Below are positions 8,101 through 16,616 of a stretch of 64,000 nucleotides of DNA, in pieces (the stretch's first letter is position 1; each line of letters begins with the position of its first letter). Source of the stretch: Streptomyces sp. HUAS CB01 (lineage in GTDB: Bacteria > Actinomycetota > Actinomycetes > Streptomycetales > Streptomycetaceae); the NCBI RefSeq assembly GCF_030406905.1, contig NZ_CP129137.1:7843501-7907500 (forward strand), given 5' to 3'. Below the pieces are notes generated by a model. The model was not told the DNA's origin, did not search any database, and worked only from the letters and a program-made list of their open reading frames with translations. Position numbers and translations under genes: made by a program.

Positions 8101-8141
8101 GAAGGCCTCCCCTCCCCGTGAGGGGCATGGGGGAGGCCTTC
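8101..8141 (-). terminator. Strong hairpin downstream of the lysyl-oxidase-like gene
   Basis: GAAGGCCTCCCC (8101-8112) pairs perfectly with GGGGAGGCCTTC (8130-8141). The loop contains a further CCCC/GGGG stem. It lies about 130 bases past the stop codon of the minus-strand gene ending at 8270, with no T-tract. Confidence 0.6.
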
Positions 8142-8269
8142 CTCGCCGATCACATGCCACGGGGCGGGCACGGGCTTTCCGGTCGGCTGAAGCCGCTCAG
8201 CGGATCACGGCGGTTGGAGGGATCGCTGTCAAGGACGTCACGGGCGGCCGTGATGCTGCGGACGTACCG

Positions 8270-10030
8270 TCAGTTCGCGTTCACCAGGTCGTGCGCCGGC
8301 ACCGTCACCGTCCGCTTGCCCGGCGTGCCGCCCAGCTCGACCTTCCGCAGGGCACTGTTGTTGGCGGTGCTGGTCTCCTTGAGCCGGTTCTCCGGGTTTG
8401 CCAGTACCTGGATGTAGTACGTGCCGTTGGGCAGGTCGGTGATGTCGAAGGACTGGCCGGGCAGGTCCTGGGTGTAGGTGTCACCGGAGCCGACGTCCAG
8501 CACCTCGCGGACGGAGATCGAGTTCTCCTGGCCGCAGGCGGTGGCCAGATCGGTGTTGTTCGGGTGCCAGTTGGCGTTCTTCACCGTGTAGTCGACCGCG
8601 TCGGTGTTGGCCAGGCAGAAGGCCTCCTTGCCGCTGCGCACGGTCTCCTTCTTGTCCGCCTTCAGCAACCGGTAGCTGGCGAAGTCGGTGAAGTGCCAGT
8701 GCACGTGGCCCGGCCGCGGGTCCCATTCCATGGTGCCGGTCGGGGTGTGGCCGACCTGCTTGCCCTTGGCGTCGTAGAAGTACTGGTAGGCGTCCATCGT
8801 GGCCTTGCCGGGCGAGCGGAATCCGTCCACCACGAGCTGCGCCGGGCCGGCGTTCCACACATTGGCACTGAAGGCCAGGTAGTCCTTGCCGGGGACGTCC
8901 CTCCCGCCGTCGCTGATGGTGATGCCGTAGGCCGGCAGCGACCGCAGGTCGGGCTTGGGCACGTCCGGGACGGAGGGCTTGCCGGTGGGCCGCTTGGGCT
9001 GCGGCCCCAGGGCGGGCGCCTTGCGCGAGCCGTCGGTCCGGCCCGCGGCGTCGCCGACGTCGGTCGATCGTGCCGTCTGCTGCTTCTTCAGTGCCCACGG
9101 CAGAGCCGGAGGAGCGGCCTTCAGCGGCCCGTGACCGACGTTGTACGAGGGACCGGCGCCGCTCGTCACCGGCGCGGCGGCCTGGGCGGGCGCCGGGGCG
9201 TGTCCCGGTCCGTGGCCGGCGTGCGCGGCGCCGGCTGCCGACGGTGCCTGGTGGGCGGCGCCGTGCCCCGCGTGCGGACCGGGCTCGGCTGTCCGCGCCG
9301 CGGCGCCCCGGCCGTCCTCGAAGCTGCGCTCCTCCACGGTGACCTTCACCGTGGCGGGCTTGTTCGCGATGCCGAACAGGTCACGGTACTTCTTGGCGAC
9401 CGAGACCTTGGCGGTGTAGGTACCGGCGGCCAGCTTGACCGGCTGGGTGTACGAACCGGCGTAGGTGTTGGCGGCCCAGCCCTTCTCCACGCCCCACACG
9501 GAACCGAGGGTGAAGGGATTGGTCGGGCAGCTCTCCGGATACTTCGAGGTGGCGGGCGCGTCGGGCCGTATGCGGCCACTGGCGTTGTTCGGGCAGAAGC
9601 TCTCCGCACGTCTGAGGACCTGCTTGCCCGCCTTGTCGGTGACGGTGATCTCCACGAAGCCCGGCAGCCCGGAGAAGTCCTTCACGGTGCCCTTGGGCAG
9701 AGCTTTGGCCTTCGCCTTGCCGCCTTCGTACACGGTCTGGGTGATGGCCACCGGGTCCTTGTAGGACTTCCGGGTCACCTTCAACTCCAGCGGCGTCCCT
9801 TCCGCGGTGAGGTAGGTTCCGAGATCCAGATAGACGCCCGGATCCTCCTTCCAGGAGGTGAGCGTGATCGAGGTGCTCGCCGCGATGAGGCTCAGGTCGG
9901 GCGCCGTCGCGGCCTTCGCCGCATCCGACGTGGCGGCCACGAATCCGGCCGTCACGGCCATGACGGCGATGGCCGTGGTCCCCGCGAGCAGCGGACGCCG
10001 CAGCCGGGTGGTACGCGTTCTGGTCGTCAT
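8270..10030 (-). CDS. Secreted lysyl oxidase-like copper protein
   Basis: A 586-residue exported protein. The N-terminus carries an Arg-rich start, a hydrophobic core (LLAGTTAIAVMAVTAGFVA) and an Ala-rich cleavage region near residue 45. Residues of about 45-240 form a beta-rich domain with paired Cys. A linker rich in His, Ala, Gly and Pro follows (about 245-320). The C-terminal half is a lysyl oxidase domain with the copper-binding pattern GHVHWHFTDFASYRL at about residue 438 and a Tyr-rich stretch upstream (MDAYQYFYDAKGK). Known lysyl oxidases use copper and a Lys-Tyr quinone to oxidise amines; the substrate here is unknown. ATG 10030 has GGAGGACGAGGG upstream. It is monocistronic. Confidence 0.85.
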   Translation of the reverse strand: MTTRTRTTRLRRPLLAGTTAIAVMAVTAGFVAATSDAAKAATAPDLSLIAASTSITLTSWKEDPGVYLDLGTYLTAEGTPLELKVTRKSYKDPVAITQTVYEGGKAKAKALPKGTVKDFSGLPGFVEITVTDKAGKQVLRRAESFCPNNASGRIRPDAPATSKYPESCPTNPFTLGSVWGVEKGWAANTYAGSYTQPVKLAAGTYTAKVSVAKKYRDLFGIANKPATVKVTVEERSFEDGRGAAARTAEPGPHAGHGAAHQAPSAAGAAHAGHGPGHAPAPAQAAAPVTSGAGPSYNVGHGPLKAAPPALPWALKKQQTARSTDVGDAAGRTDGSRKAPALGPQPKRPTGKPSVPDVPKPDLRSLPAYGITISDGGRDVPGKDYLAFSANVWNAGPAQLVVDGFRSPGKATMDAYQYFYDAKGKQVGHTPTGTMEWDPRPGHVHWHFTDFASYRLLKADKKETVRSGKEAFCLANTDAVDYTVKNANWHPNNTDLATACGQENSISVREVLDVGSGDTYTQDLPGQSFDITDLPNGTYYIQVLANPENRLKETSTANNSALRKVELGGTPGKRTVTVPAHDLVNAN

Positions 10031-10189
10031 TCCCTCGTCCTCCGGGATGCTGGGTGGGAAGGAAGCAGACAGCGGGCGACGCGGCTCGACGACATCCGAC
10101 AACGCCTGCCCGGGTGGTGAGAGGAGCGGACCGGACGCTCGGTTGTCCGCAGGGTCGAAGGCACCGCGAGGTTGGCCGGATGGAGCCGG

Positions 10190-10500
10190 TACAGAGGAAG
10201 CCAGGCTTTGGTTCGCGGGTACGCCGCTGTGGCCGGCAAACTCCTTGGCCGCTGGTCACCACGCCGGATGTGGCCGAGGACGTCGAGTTCGAGCTCGCCG
10301 AGAGCTTGTCGATGGCGCTGATGCTTGTCCTGAAGACGCTGTCATCGACCGATCGGGCCGTCCTCGTGCTGCGCGAGGTCTTCTCCGTCGGCAGCGACGA
10401 GACCGCGGCCGCCGTCGACAGGAGACCCACGGCCGTCCGCCGGATCACCACCGCGCCCGCCGGCACGTCAATGCCCGGCGCCCGCGCCACGGGGTCTCCT
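10190..10500 (+). pseudogene. Relic of an ECF sigma factor (ECF41/SigJ type)
   Basis: The plus strand reads PLVTTPDVAEDVE, LAESLSMALMLVLKTLSS, TDRAVLVLREVFSV and RRPTAVRRI. This corresponds to the linker and sigma region 4 of ECF41-type factors, where ELAESxSMAxLxxLExLSPxERAVFVLREVF is typical. The region 2 part and a start codon are missing upstream, and the frame after region 4 is unrelated. It is a truncated gene, inactive as a sigma factor. Confidence 0.65.
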
Positions 10501-10626
10501 CGAACGAGGGCCGGACGTTCGTTTCGGGCAGCGGCCGTGAAGGTGGGGGATCGAACGAGGACGCCGACACCCATGGCGTCATGGCTCGCTGAGGGCGCTG
10601 CCGACAGCCAGGGCGGACGGCCGATG

Positions 10627-11670
10627 TCAGGCAGTCTGCTTCTGCGGGTGCAGGTCGAGTGCGATGTGCGGGGCGAGCGCGTGAAGGAAGTCCCGGGCGT
10701 CGAAGATCTCGCCGGCGGAGGCGACGCCGACGGCCTTGGTGCGGCCGGTCAGGACGCGTTCGAGGGCCTCGGCGACTAGAGGCGCGGTGACGGCGTAGAT
10801 GTCCTGTCCGCCGGCCGTGGCCCTGCGTTCGGCTCCGCCCGAGCGCACGACGACGTCGACGAGGAAGGTCTGGTCCGAGCGTCCGCTCTCGTCGGCGGGG
10901 GTCGGGGCCGGTGTGTGGGGGGCGGCGACATCGCGGACCGCCTCGGCGGTCATGTACGTGGTCACATCGGGGATGGCCAGGTGCTGGGGGACGGTGACGA
11001 CGTCCGCCATCGTGAACTCCCCGATCACCGGCCGGGGGCCCATCGGATCCGGGAAGCTCCACTCCAGGGTGGGCGCGTCGTCGGTGCGGTGCTCCCACTG
11101 TCCGCCGCTGTAGCGCAGGCGGTTGGCGCCGCGCCGCTCGCGCGAGACCGCGCCCGAGAGCCGGGTGCCGGCGGTGGGGTGCCAGCTGCTGAGCGCGTAG
11201 GCGATGTGTGCCTCGTCGGCTGCGTTCCAGTCGCCCATCGCCGCGGTGGCCAGCAGGTCGCCGAGCCCGCCGAAGAAGGCCATGGCCGGGACGATCACCG
11301 CTCCCATGTCCCGGGCCCGCTCGCGGTAGTGGGCGAAGGTGTCGAGGTTGGCCTCGAGTTCGGCGGCCACGTCCAGGTACGGGATCCCCGCGCGCAGCGC
11401 GGCCTCGATCACGGGACCGGTGGTCGAGGCGAAGGGGCCGGCGCAGTTGATGACCGCCGCCGTGCCCGCCAGGGCCCCCTCCAGGGAGGCCGGGTCCTCG
11501 ACCGATGCCACCCGGGCCTCCAGCCCGTGCTCGTCGGCCAGCTCCTTCAAGGCCTGCGCGTTGCGCCCGGACGGCACCGGGACGAACCCCCGCGCGGCCA
11601 GTTCCGCCACCACGAACCGTCCGGTGTGACCGTACGCGCCGAACACCGCCACCAGTTGACCTGACCCCAT
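10627..11670 (-). CDS. Saccharopine dehydrogenase-like NAD(P)-binding protein
   Basis: A 347-residue putative oxidoreductase. The N-terminus has a Rossmann fold with a YGHTGR-type dinucleotide motif (VAVFGAYGHTGRFV) and the next strand SGRNAQAL. The second part follows the saccharopine dehydrogenase/trans-acting enoyl reductase layout (VINCAGPFASTTGPVIEAAL, YLDVAAE, VPAMAFFGGLGDLL). ATG 11670 begins directly before the Rossmann motif; a longer frame to 11733 reaches into the spacer. It is divergent from the GlxA-type regulator at 11775, which probably controls it. The substrate is not known. Confidence 0.82.
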   Translation of the reverse strand: MGSGQLVAVFGAYGHTGRFVVAELAARGFVPVPSGRNAQALKELADEHGLEARVASVEDPASLEGALAGTAAVINCAGPFASTTGPVIEAALRAGIPYLDVAAELEANLDTFAHYRERARDMGAVIVPAMAFFGGLGDLLATAAMGDWNAADEAHIAYALSSWHPTAGTRLSGAVSRERRGANRLRYSGGQWEHRTDDAPTLEWSFPDPMGPRPVIGEFTMADVVTVPQHLAIPDVTTYMTAEAVRDVAAPHTPAPTPADESGRSDQTFLVDVVVRSGGAERRATAGGQDIYAVTAPLVAEALERVLTGRTKAVGVASAGEIFDARDFLHALAPHIALDLHPQKQTA

Positions 11671-11774
11671 GAGACCACTCCCGTACTCGATCGCCCGCCG
11701 CGATGTCGCACCGCTGCGGCCTGACACCGACATCCTGTCCTCGCGTCAGCACCCGCACGAGCGTCGGAAACGAC

Positions 11775-12731
11775 ATGCCGCGTACAGTTTCGGACATGCC
11801 CACTGTCGCGCTGGCCGTCACCGACGGCATGCTGCACTACGAACTGGCCGTGGCCGTCGAGGTCTTCGGTGCAGTCCTGACCCACGTCGTGGACCCCTGG
11901 TACGACTTCTCCCTCTGCGGGAGCGGCCCGGTGCGCGTCGACCGCTTCCGTCTGGAGCCCGATCACGGACTCGACCACCTCGCGCACGCCGACACGGTGA
12001 TCGTCCCCGGCTGGGCGGACGCGGATCGCGAACCGCCCGCCACGCTGGTCGAGGCGGTGCGCGCCGCTCACGCGGCCGGCGCCCGCGTGGCCTCACTGTG
12101 CACGGGCGCCTTCGTCCTGGGCGCGGCAGGACTGCTCGACGGCAGGCGCGCCACCACACACTGGGCCCACACGCGGGAACTCGCCCGGCGCCACCCGGCG
12201 GCCACCGTCGATCCGGACGTCCTCTACGTCGACAACGGCGACGTCCTCACCTCCGCGGGCAAGGCCGCCGCCATGGACCTGTGCCTGCACCTGGTCCGCC
12301 TCGACCACGGCTCTGCCATCGCCAACAAGATCGCCCGCCGTCTGGTCATCCCGCCGCACCGCGACGGCGGCCAGGCCCAGTTCATCGCAACCCCCGTCCC
12401 CGCCCCGGGCAACCACCCCCTGGGCGAGCTCTTCCCCTGGGCGCTGGAGCGACTGGACCAACCGCTCACCGTGGAGGACCTGGCCCGCCAGGCCCGCATG
12501 AGCTCACGCCACCTCGGCCGCCACTTCAAGCACCTCACCGGCACCACACCACTGCAGTGGTTGCACAGCCAGCGCATCCGCCACGCCCAGGAACTGCTGG
12601 AGACCACCGACGCCACCGTGGACACCATCGCCGCGGCCACCGGCATGGGCACCGCCACCACCCTGCGCCGCCACTTCCACCGCAGCGTCGGCGTCCCACC
12701 CGACACCTACCGCCGCACCTTCCGCCCCTGA
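11775..12731 (+). CDS. GlxA family AraC-type transcriptional regulator
   Basis: A 318-residue regulator with an N-terminal DJ-1/PfpI-like domain and a C-terminal AraC helix-turn-helix pair. The first domain shows VALAVTDGMLHYELAVAVEV, VIVPGW and the nucleophile-elbow region SLCTGAFVLGAAGLLDG followed by ATTHW. The AraC part begins near residue 235 (LTVEDLARQARMSSRHLGRH) and ends with MGTATTLRRHFHRSVGVPP. ATG 11775 has a weak GGAAA upstream; ATG 11796 is a possible later start. It is divergent from the oxidoreductase gene with a 104-bp spacer, so that gene is the likely target. Confidence 0.88.
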   Translation: MPRTVSDMPTVALAVTDGMLHYELAVAVEVFGAVLTHVVDPWYDFSLCGSGPVRVDRFRLEPDHGLDHLAHADTVIVPGWADADREPPATLVEAVRAAHAAGARVASLCTGAFVLGAAGLLDGRRATTHWAHTRELARRHPAATVDPDVLYVDNGDVLTSAGKAAAMDLCLHLVRLDHGSAIANKIARRLVIPPHRDGGQAQFIATPVPAPGNHPLGELFPWALERLDQPLTVEDLARQARMSSRHLGRHFKHLTGTTPLQWLHSQRIRHAQELLETTDATVDTIAAATGMGTATTLRRHFHRSVGVPPDTYRRTFRP

Positions 12732-12740
12732 GACGTCATC

Positions 12741-12761
12741 TCCATCGGCGGCTGATGGAGT
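12741..12761 (+). terminator. Hairpin after the GlxA-type regulator
   Basis: CTCCATC and GATGGAG form a perfect 7-bp stem with a 7-nt loop, starting ten bases after the stop codon. No T-tract follows. Confidence 0.5.
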
Positions 12762-13216
12762 GGATGGCCGCCGGCAACTGTGCCGTGTCGAGTGCACGGG
12801 CCAGGTAGCGGCGTACGCCTGTGGGGAGTCCTGGGCGAGGACACGTGCCGGGTCCGTGTCCCGGTGGGTGCCGGCTCCCGGCAGATCACGGCGCTCTGCC
12901 GCAGGGCGGCGAGGGGTGGGTGGCCATCACGGACGTCTGTGCGGGGTCAGGGGATCGAGCGCATCGGAGCTGAGGAACCGGGTCGATCTCGGCACCGTGG
13001 GCGCCGGTCCCGGCGATGCGGGCCGCGAGGATTTCGCCGTGTGCGCGCAGCCGGTCCAGCAGCCTGCGGTTGCCGTCCGGAAGCCCGACCCGCCGGGCGC
13101 GAGGTGGCACGCCCGGCAGGCCGACGATGCACGCAGAGGACGGCCCGAGCGTCCGTCAGTCAGTCAGCCAGTCAAAGAGGCAGATTCCCGACCGGTGCCA
13201 TGGCCGATCCTCATGG
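12762..13216. other. Intergenic stretch with a short GTCA repeat
   Basis: No gene is supported between the regulator and the serine hydrolase. A minus-strand frame around 12980-13100 has a short helical-looking piece (GNRRLLDRLRAHGEILAARI) but no start or family match. A short tandem of GTCA-like units occurs at about 13155-13174. Confidence 0.4.
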
Positions 13217-14446
13217 TCAGTCTTCGACGGCCTGGTAGAGACTCGTCCAGAAGTCGTGCATGAGCCGTACCGGGTCCGGGACGGACGCCCCGATCTGGGT
13301 GAGCAGGATTCCGGTGATCCGGTGGTGCGGGTCGGCGTAGGTCGACGTGCCGCTTCCGCCGTCCCAGCCGAACTGGCCGATGGGCGCGTAGTCGCCGCGG
13401 TAGGTGCGCACTGCCATCCCGAACCCCCAGCCGCCGTGCTGCCCTTGACCGAAGGACACATGGACGTTGTCGGTGGCTGTGGCGTTGCGGGCGGCGTTCT
13501 GCTCGGGCGTGAGGCGGTTGGTGGTCATCAGCTGGACGGCGGGCCGGGACAGGATCCGTTCGCTCCCGTGCATCCCGCCGTTGAGCAGCATCCGGAAGTA
13601 GGCGTGGTAGTCGTCGACGGTGGAGACCAGCCCGCCCCCGCCACCCTGGAACGCCGGAGGCCGGCTCCACCGTCCCCCTGTGGCCTCGTCCCAGACGGTG
13701 AACTCTGCGGTGTGCGGGTCGGGGGCGTAGAGGGGCGGTAGCCGGTCCGTCTTGTCGGCGGGCACGTGGAAACCGGTGTCCTTCATCCCCAGCGGGTCGA
13801 AGATGCGTTCGCGCAGGAACGTCTCGAACGACTGGCCGGTGACCCTGGCGACGAGTACGCCGAGCAGGTCGTTGCTGATGTGGTACTGCCAGCGTTCTCC
13901 GGGCTGGTGCATCAGTGGAAGCGTGCCGAGGCGGCGTATCCACTCGTTCGGCTCGGGCATCGGCTCCGGCAGATTGGGGGTGAGTCCCTGCTCGAAGATC
14001 GCGTCCATGATCGGTGTGCCCAGCGCCGTCATATCCATGCCGAGCCCGAACGTGGAGGTCAGCACGTCCCGTACGGTGATCGGCCGCCGCGCCGGCACGG
14101 TGTCGTCCAGGGGGCCGTCGATCCGCCTCAGCACCCGCCGGTCGGCGAGTTCCGGCAGCCACGGCTCCACGGTGTCGTCCAGCCGCAGCCTGCACTCGTC
14201 CAGCAGGACCATCGCCGCCGCCATCGTGACCGGCTTGGACGTCGAGGCCATCCGGAAGATCGTGTCCCGGCGCATCGGCGCGTCACCGTCGTGGTGCATC
14301 GTCCCGATCGCTTCGACGTGCGTTTCGTCGCCCCGGCCGGCCAGTGCGACGAGCCCGGGAATCCTTCCGGACGCGACGTGCCGTGCCAGCGCGTCGCGTG
14401 TCCTGCGCCACCCTGCTTCCGGGAAGCCGCTGTTGCGTCGTCCCAT
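13217..14446 (-). CDS. Serine hydrolase of the beta-lactamase class C/esterase family
   Basis: A 409-residue cytoplasmic protein without a signal peptide. The penicillin-binding-fold motifs are visible: the nucleophile STSK in RMASTSKPVTMA at about residue 68, the second motif Tyr in WQYHISNDLLGVLVA, and a GWDGG stretch in place of the classical KTG near the C-terminus (FGWDGGSGTSTY). Such proteins act as esterases, D-amino acid peptidases or transesterases rather than true beta-lactamases. ATG 14446 is preceded by AAGGAG. It stands alone with no operon partner; the substrate is unknown. Confidence 0.88.
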   Translation of the reverse strand: MGRRNSGFPEAGWRRTRDALARHVASGRIPGLVALAGRGDETHVEAIGTMHHDGDAPMRRDTIFRMASTSKPVTMAAAMVLLDECRLRLDDTVEPWLPELADRRVLRRIDGPLDDTVPARRPITVRDVLTSTFGLGMDMTALGTPIMDAIFEQGLTPNLPEPMPEPNEWIRRLGTLPLMHQPGERWQYHISNDLLGVLVARVTGQSFETFLRERIFDPLGMKDTGFHVPADKTDRLPPLYAPDPHTAEFTVWDEATGGRWSRPPAFQGGGGGLVSTVDDYHAYFRMLLNGGMHGSERILSRPAVQLMTTNRLTPEQNAARNATATDNVHVSFGQGQHGGWGFGMAVRTYRGDYAPIGQFGWDGGSGTSTYADPHHRITGILLTQIGASVPDPVRLMHDFWTSLYQAVED

Positions 14447-14663
14447 CGTGCATCTCCTTCGTTACGTGTGCGTTCGGTGCGCCGTGTCCCGGGATGGGCT
14501 CGTGGCCTCAGCGGGCCGGAGACCTGGTGTGGGGATGTGATGCACGGCTTCTCCAGGCCGCGCGCGTGGATCGCGGGCCCCTCGGAACGAGCGGCCGGGC
14601 CCTCGGCGAGTCTTCGGGATCTCGATCGCGGTGGGCCCGGCCGGTGGTCCTGGTTCTGTTCCT

Positions 14664-15329
14664 TCAGAGGCTGCGGGCGGTGATGTCGCCGTGGGAGGTG
14701 GTGGCGCGGATGTCGAGTTCGGCGGTGCCGTCGTTCTTGAGGGCGTTGCTGATGCGGCCGTGTCCGGTGTCGGCATCCAGGGCGGCCGAGACGCCGGCGG
14801 CGGCGGCGACCGAGATGTTGCCGGACTGGGTGCGGAGCACGACCGTGCCGCGTACGGCCTCGGTGATCCGGATGTCGCCCCGTGCGGTGCTGATCTCCGC
14901 GGTGCCGCCCAGCCGGCCGATCTCGACATCGCCGTCGGTCGCGGTGAGGCGGACGCTCGCGGCCTCGTCGATCTTGGTCTGGCGGTACGCGCCTTCGAAG
15001 GCGACGTCGCCGAGGCGTCCGACGCCGCGGAGCTCGGCGCCGGCGGCCTTGGCCTCGATGCGGGAGCCGGCGGGCAACTGGACGGTCACCTCGATGGATC
15101 CGGAGGCGCCGAAGAGCTGGTTGTCGTGGGCCTGGGCCGTGATCCGCAGGACGCCGTCGGCGTAGGTGACCGCGGTCTGCTCGGCCGCCTTCACATCGCG
15201 GTTCTTCGAGGCGTCCGCGGGCAGGACCTCGACGGTGGTGTCGGCGCGGTCCGCGGCGATGAACTGGATGCGTCCGGCGGGGACGTCCAGGACGGCGGTG
15301 ACCGGGGCGGGAGTGTCGAACTTCTGCAT
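14664..15329 (-). CDS. DUF4097 beta-strand repeat protein
   Basis: A 221-residue protein made largely of regular beta strands with the DUF4097 pattern of repeated TxxGDIxI units (SVRLTATDGDVEIGRLGG, ISTARGDIRIT, LRTQSGNISVAAA, TTSHGDITARSL). No signal peptide is seen. These proteins probably form a right-handed beta solenoid; the role is unknown, although many lie beside small regulators. ATG 15329 has AGGAGAAG upstream; the open frame reaching 15452 runs through the promoter. It is divergent from the GbsR/MarR-like regulator at 15563 and is likely controlled by it. Confidence 0.85.
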   Translation of the reverse strand: MQKFDTPAPVTAVLDVPAGRIQFIAADRADTTVEVLPADASKNRDVKAAEQTAVTYADGVLRITAQAHDNQLFGASGSIEVTVQLPAGSRIEAKAAGAELRGVGRLGDVAFEGAYRQTKIDEAASVRLTATDGDVEIGRLGGTAEISTARGDIRITEAVRGTVVLRTQSGNISVAAAAGVSAALDADTGHGRISNALKNDGTAELDIRATTSHGDITARSL

Positions 15330-15447
15330 CGTGCTTCTCCTGTGATCGTTGTTTCCGATGGAGGAAAAGCTACGTTGCTTTCCATTCTGCGACAACGCAT
15401 CTGTTGCGTAGAAGTGGTATTTATGCAGGTGAAACTCAGTAAAGTGT

Positions 15448-15498
15448 TGCAATGGCCTTGAAGGTAATGCAATGAACGATGCCTTGATCGTTGCAATG
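15448..15498. promoter_or_regulatory. Three TGCAATG direct repeats in a divergent promoter region
   Basis: TGCAATG occurs at 15448-15454, 15468-15474 and 15492-15498, that is, at spacings of 20 and 24 bases (about two helical turns). The spacer is clearly more A/T-rich than its surroundings. It lies between the DUF4097 gene and the regulator gene, as expected of an operator array. Confidence 0.6.
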
Positions 15499-15562
15499 GA
15501 TGAGAAGTGAACGCTATGGTTGGGGGAACAGGGACCACCACGAGGACACCGAGGAGACCGCG

Positions 15563-16315
15563 ATGCCGGGAGGCAGGCTCACCCAGCAGGACCGCCGGCA
15601 GATCGCGCTGGGACTGGCCGACAACCTCTCCTACGCCGAGATCGCCCGACGCCTCGCCCGCCCGACCTCGACCATCACGCGTGAGGTGATGCGCAACGGC
15701 GGCCCTACCGCCTACCGCGCCGACCTGGCCCACCGCGCTACCGAAAGCCGCACCCGCCGGCGCAGGCAGCCCGCGTCGCGAGGCACCGAGGCGTCACCGC
15801 AGGCTCACGGGCGCGACGCCGAGGCCGTGCGCAAGTACGAGGAGACGTTCACCACCGTCATGATGGCTTCGGGCCTGCCCAAGATGATGGCCCGGGTCAT
15901 GGCCTGCCTCACCCTCACCGACACGGGCAGCCTCACCGCGTCCGAACTCGTCCAACGCCTGGATGTCAGCCCTGCGTCCGTCTCCAAGGCGATCACGTTC
16001 CTCGACAGCCAGGGGCTCGTCCGTCGGGAACGCGACAAACACCGCCGCGAGCGCTACATCGTCGACGACGACATCTGGTACCAGTCGATGATGGCCAGCG
16101 CCCGGTCCACCGCCCAAATCGTCGAGACCGCACGGCAGGGCGTCGGCATCCTCGGCCCCCACACCCCGGCCGCCGCCCGCCTCGAGAACGTCGCCCGCTT
16201 CCTCGACTTCGTCTCCGAGAGCATCACCCGCGCCGCCGAACAGGCTCGGGACATCCTCCACACGAAACCCGCAACGGCCCCGGACGGCACTGCCGAGCCA
16301 CGCTCAGACCCCTGA
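15563..16315 (+). CDS. HTH regulator with GbsR/MarR-type domain
   Basis: A 250-residue two-part DNA-binding protein. Residues of about 5-45 form an IS30-like helix-turn-helix (RRQIALGLADNLSYAEIARR, TSTITREVMRNGG). After an Arg-rich linker, residues of about 90-225 form a GbsR/MarR winged helix (MARVMACLTLTDTGSLTASE, LVQRLDVSPASVSKAITFLD, GLVRRERDKHRRERYIVDDD). ATG 15563 follows GAGGAG; an open extension to 15491 overlaps the third TGCAATG repeat. It probably represses itself and the divergent DUF4097 gene. Confidence 0.87.
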   Translation: MPGGRLTQQDRRQIALGLADNLSYAEIARRLARPTSTITREVMRNGGPTAYRADLAHRATESRTRRRRQPASRGTEASPQAHGRDAEAVRKYEETFTTVMMASGLPKMMARVMACLTLTDTGSLTASELVQRLDVSPASVSKAITFLDSQGLVRRERDKHRRERYIVDDDIWYQSMMASARSTAQIVETARQGVGILGPHTPAAARLENVARFLDFVSESITRAAEQARDILHTKPATAPDGTAEPRSDP

Positions 16316-16521
16316 TCAACGAGCGTGTCGATGGTCACCGTCATGAGACGAAGCCGGCCGCGTCCTCGGGGAAACACGGCAGCCTCACGCCGGTTGCACC
16401 AGACGGTGACGGCATACGTCGCCGCCTGAGGCCATGACCGGCGCACGACGGGGGAGCTGCAGGACGGATGCGGCCGATCCGGCGCCCATCACGACTCCGC
16501 TCCGATCCCTGACACTCCCTC

Positions 16522-16603
16522 GACACCCGCACTCCGGGCGCCATGAGAGCCGAGAGGGCATTTCTGGGCTCCGCCAAGGGCTCTTTGCGGAGGTGCGGGT
16601 GTC
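16522..16603 (-). terminator. Large stem-loop after the APC permease gene
   Basis: GACACCCGCACTCC at 16522-16535 pairs with GGAGGTGCGGGTGTC at 16589-16603, with one bulged base. The 53-nt loop contains a further AGAGCC/GGCTCT stem. It lies 14 bases past the stop codon of the minus-strand permease gene, so a 3'-end or terminator role is likely. Confidence 0.5.
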
Positions 16604-16616
16604 CAGGTCCGGGATG

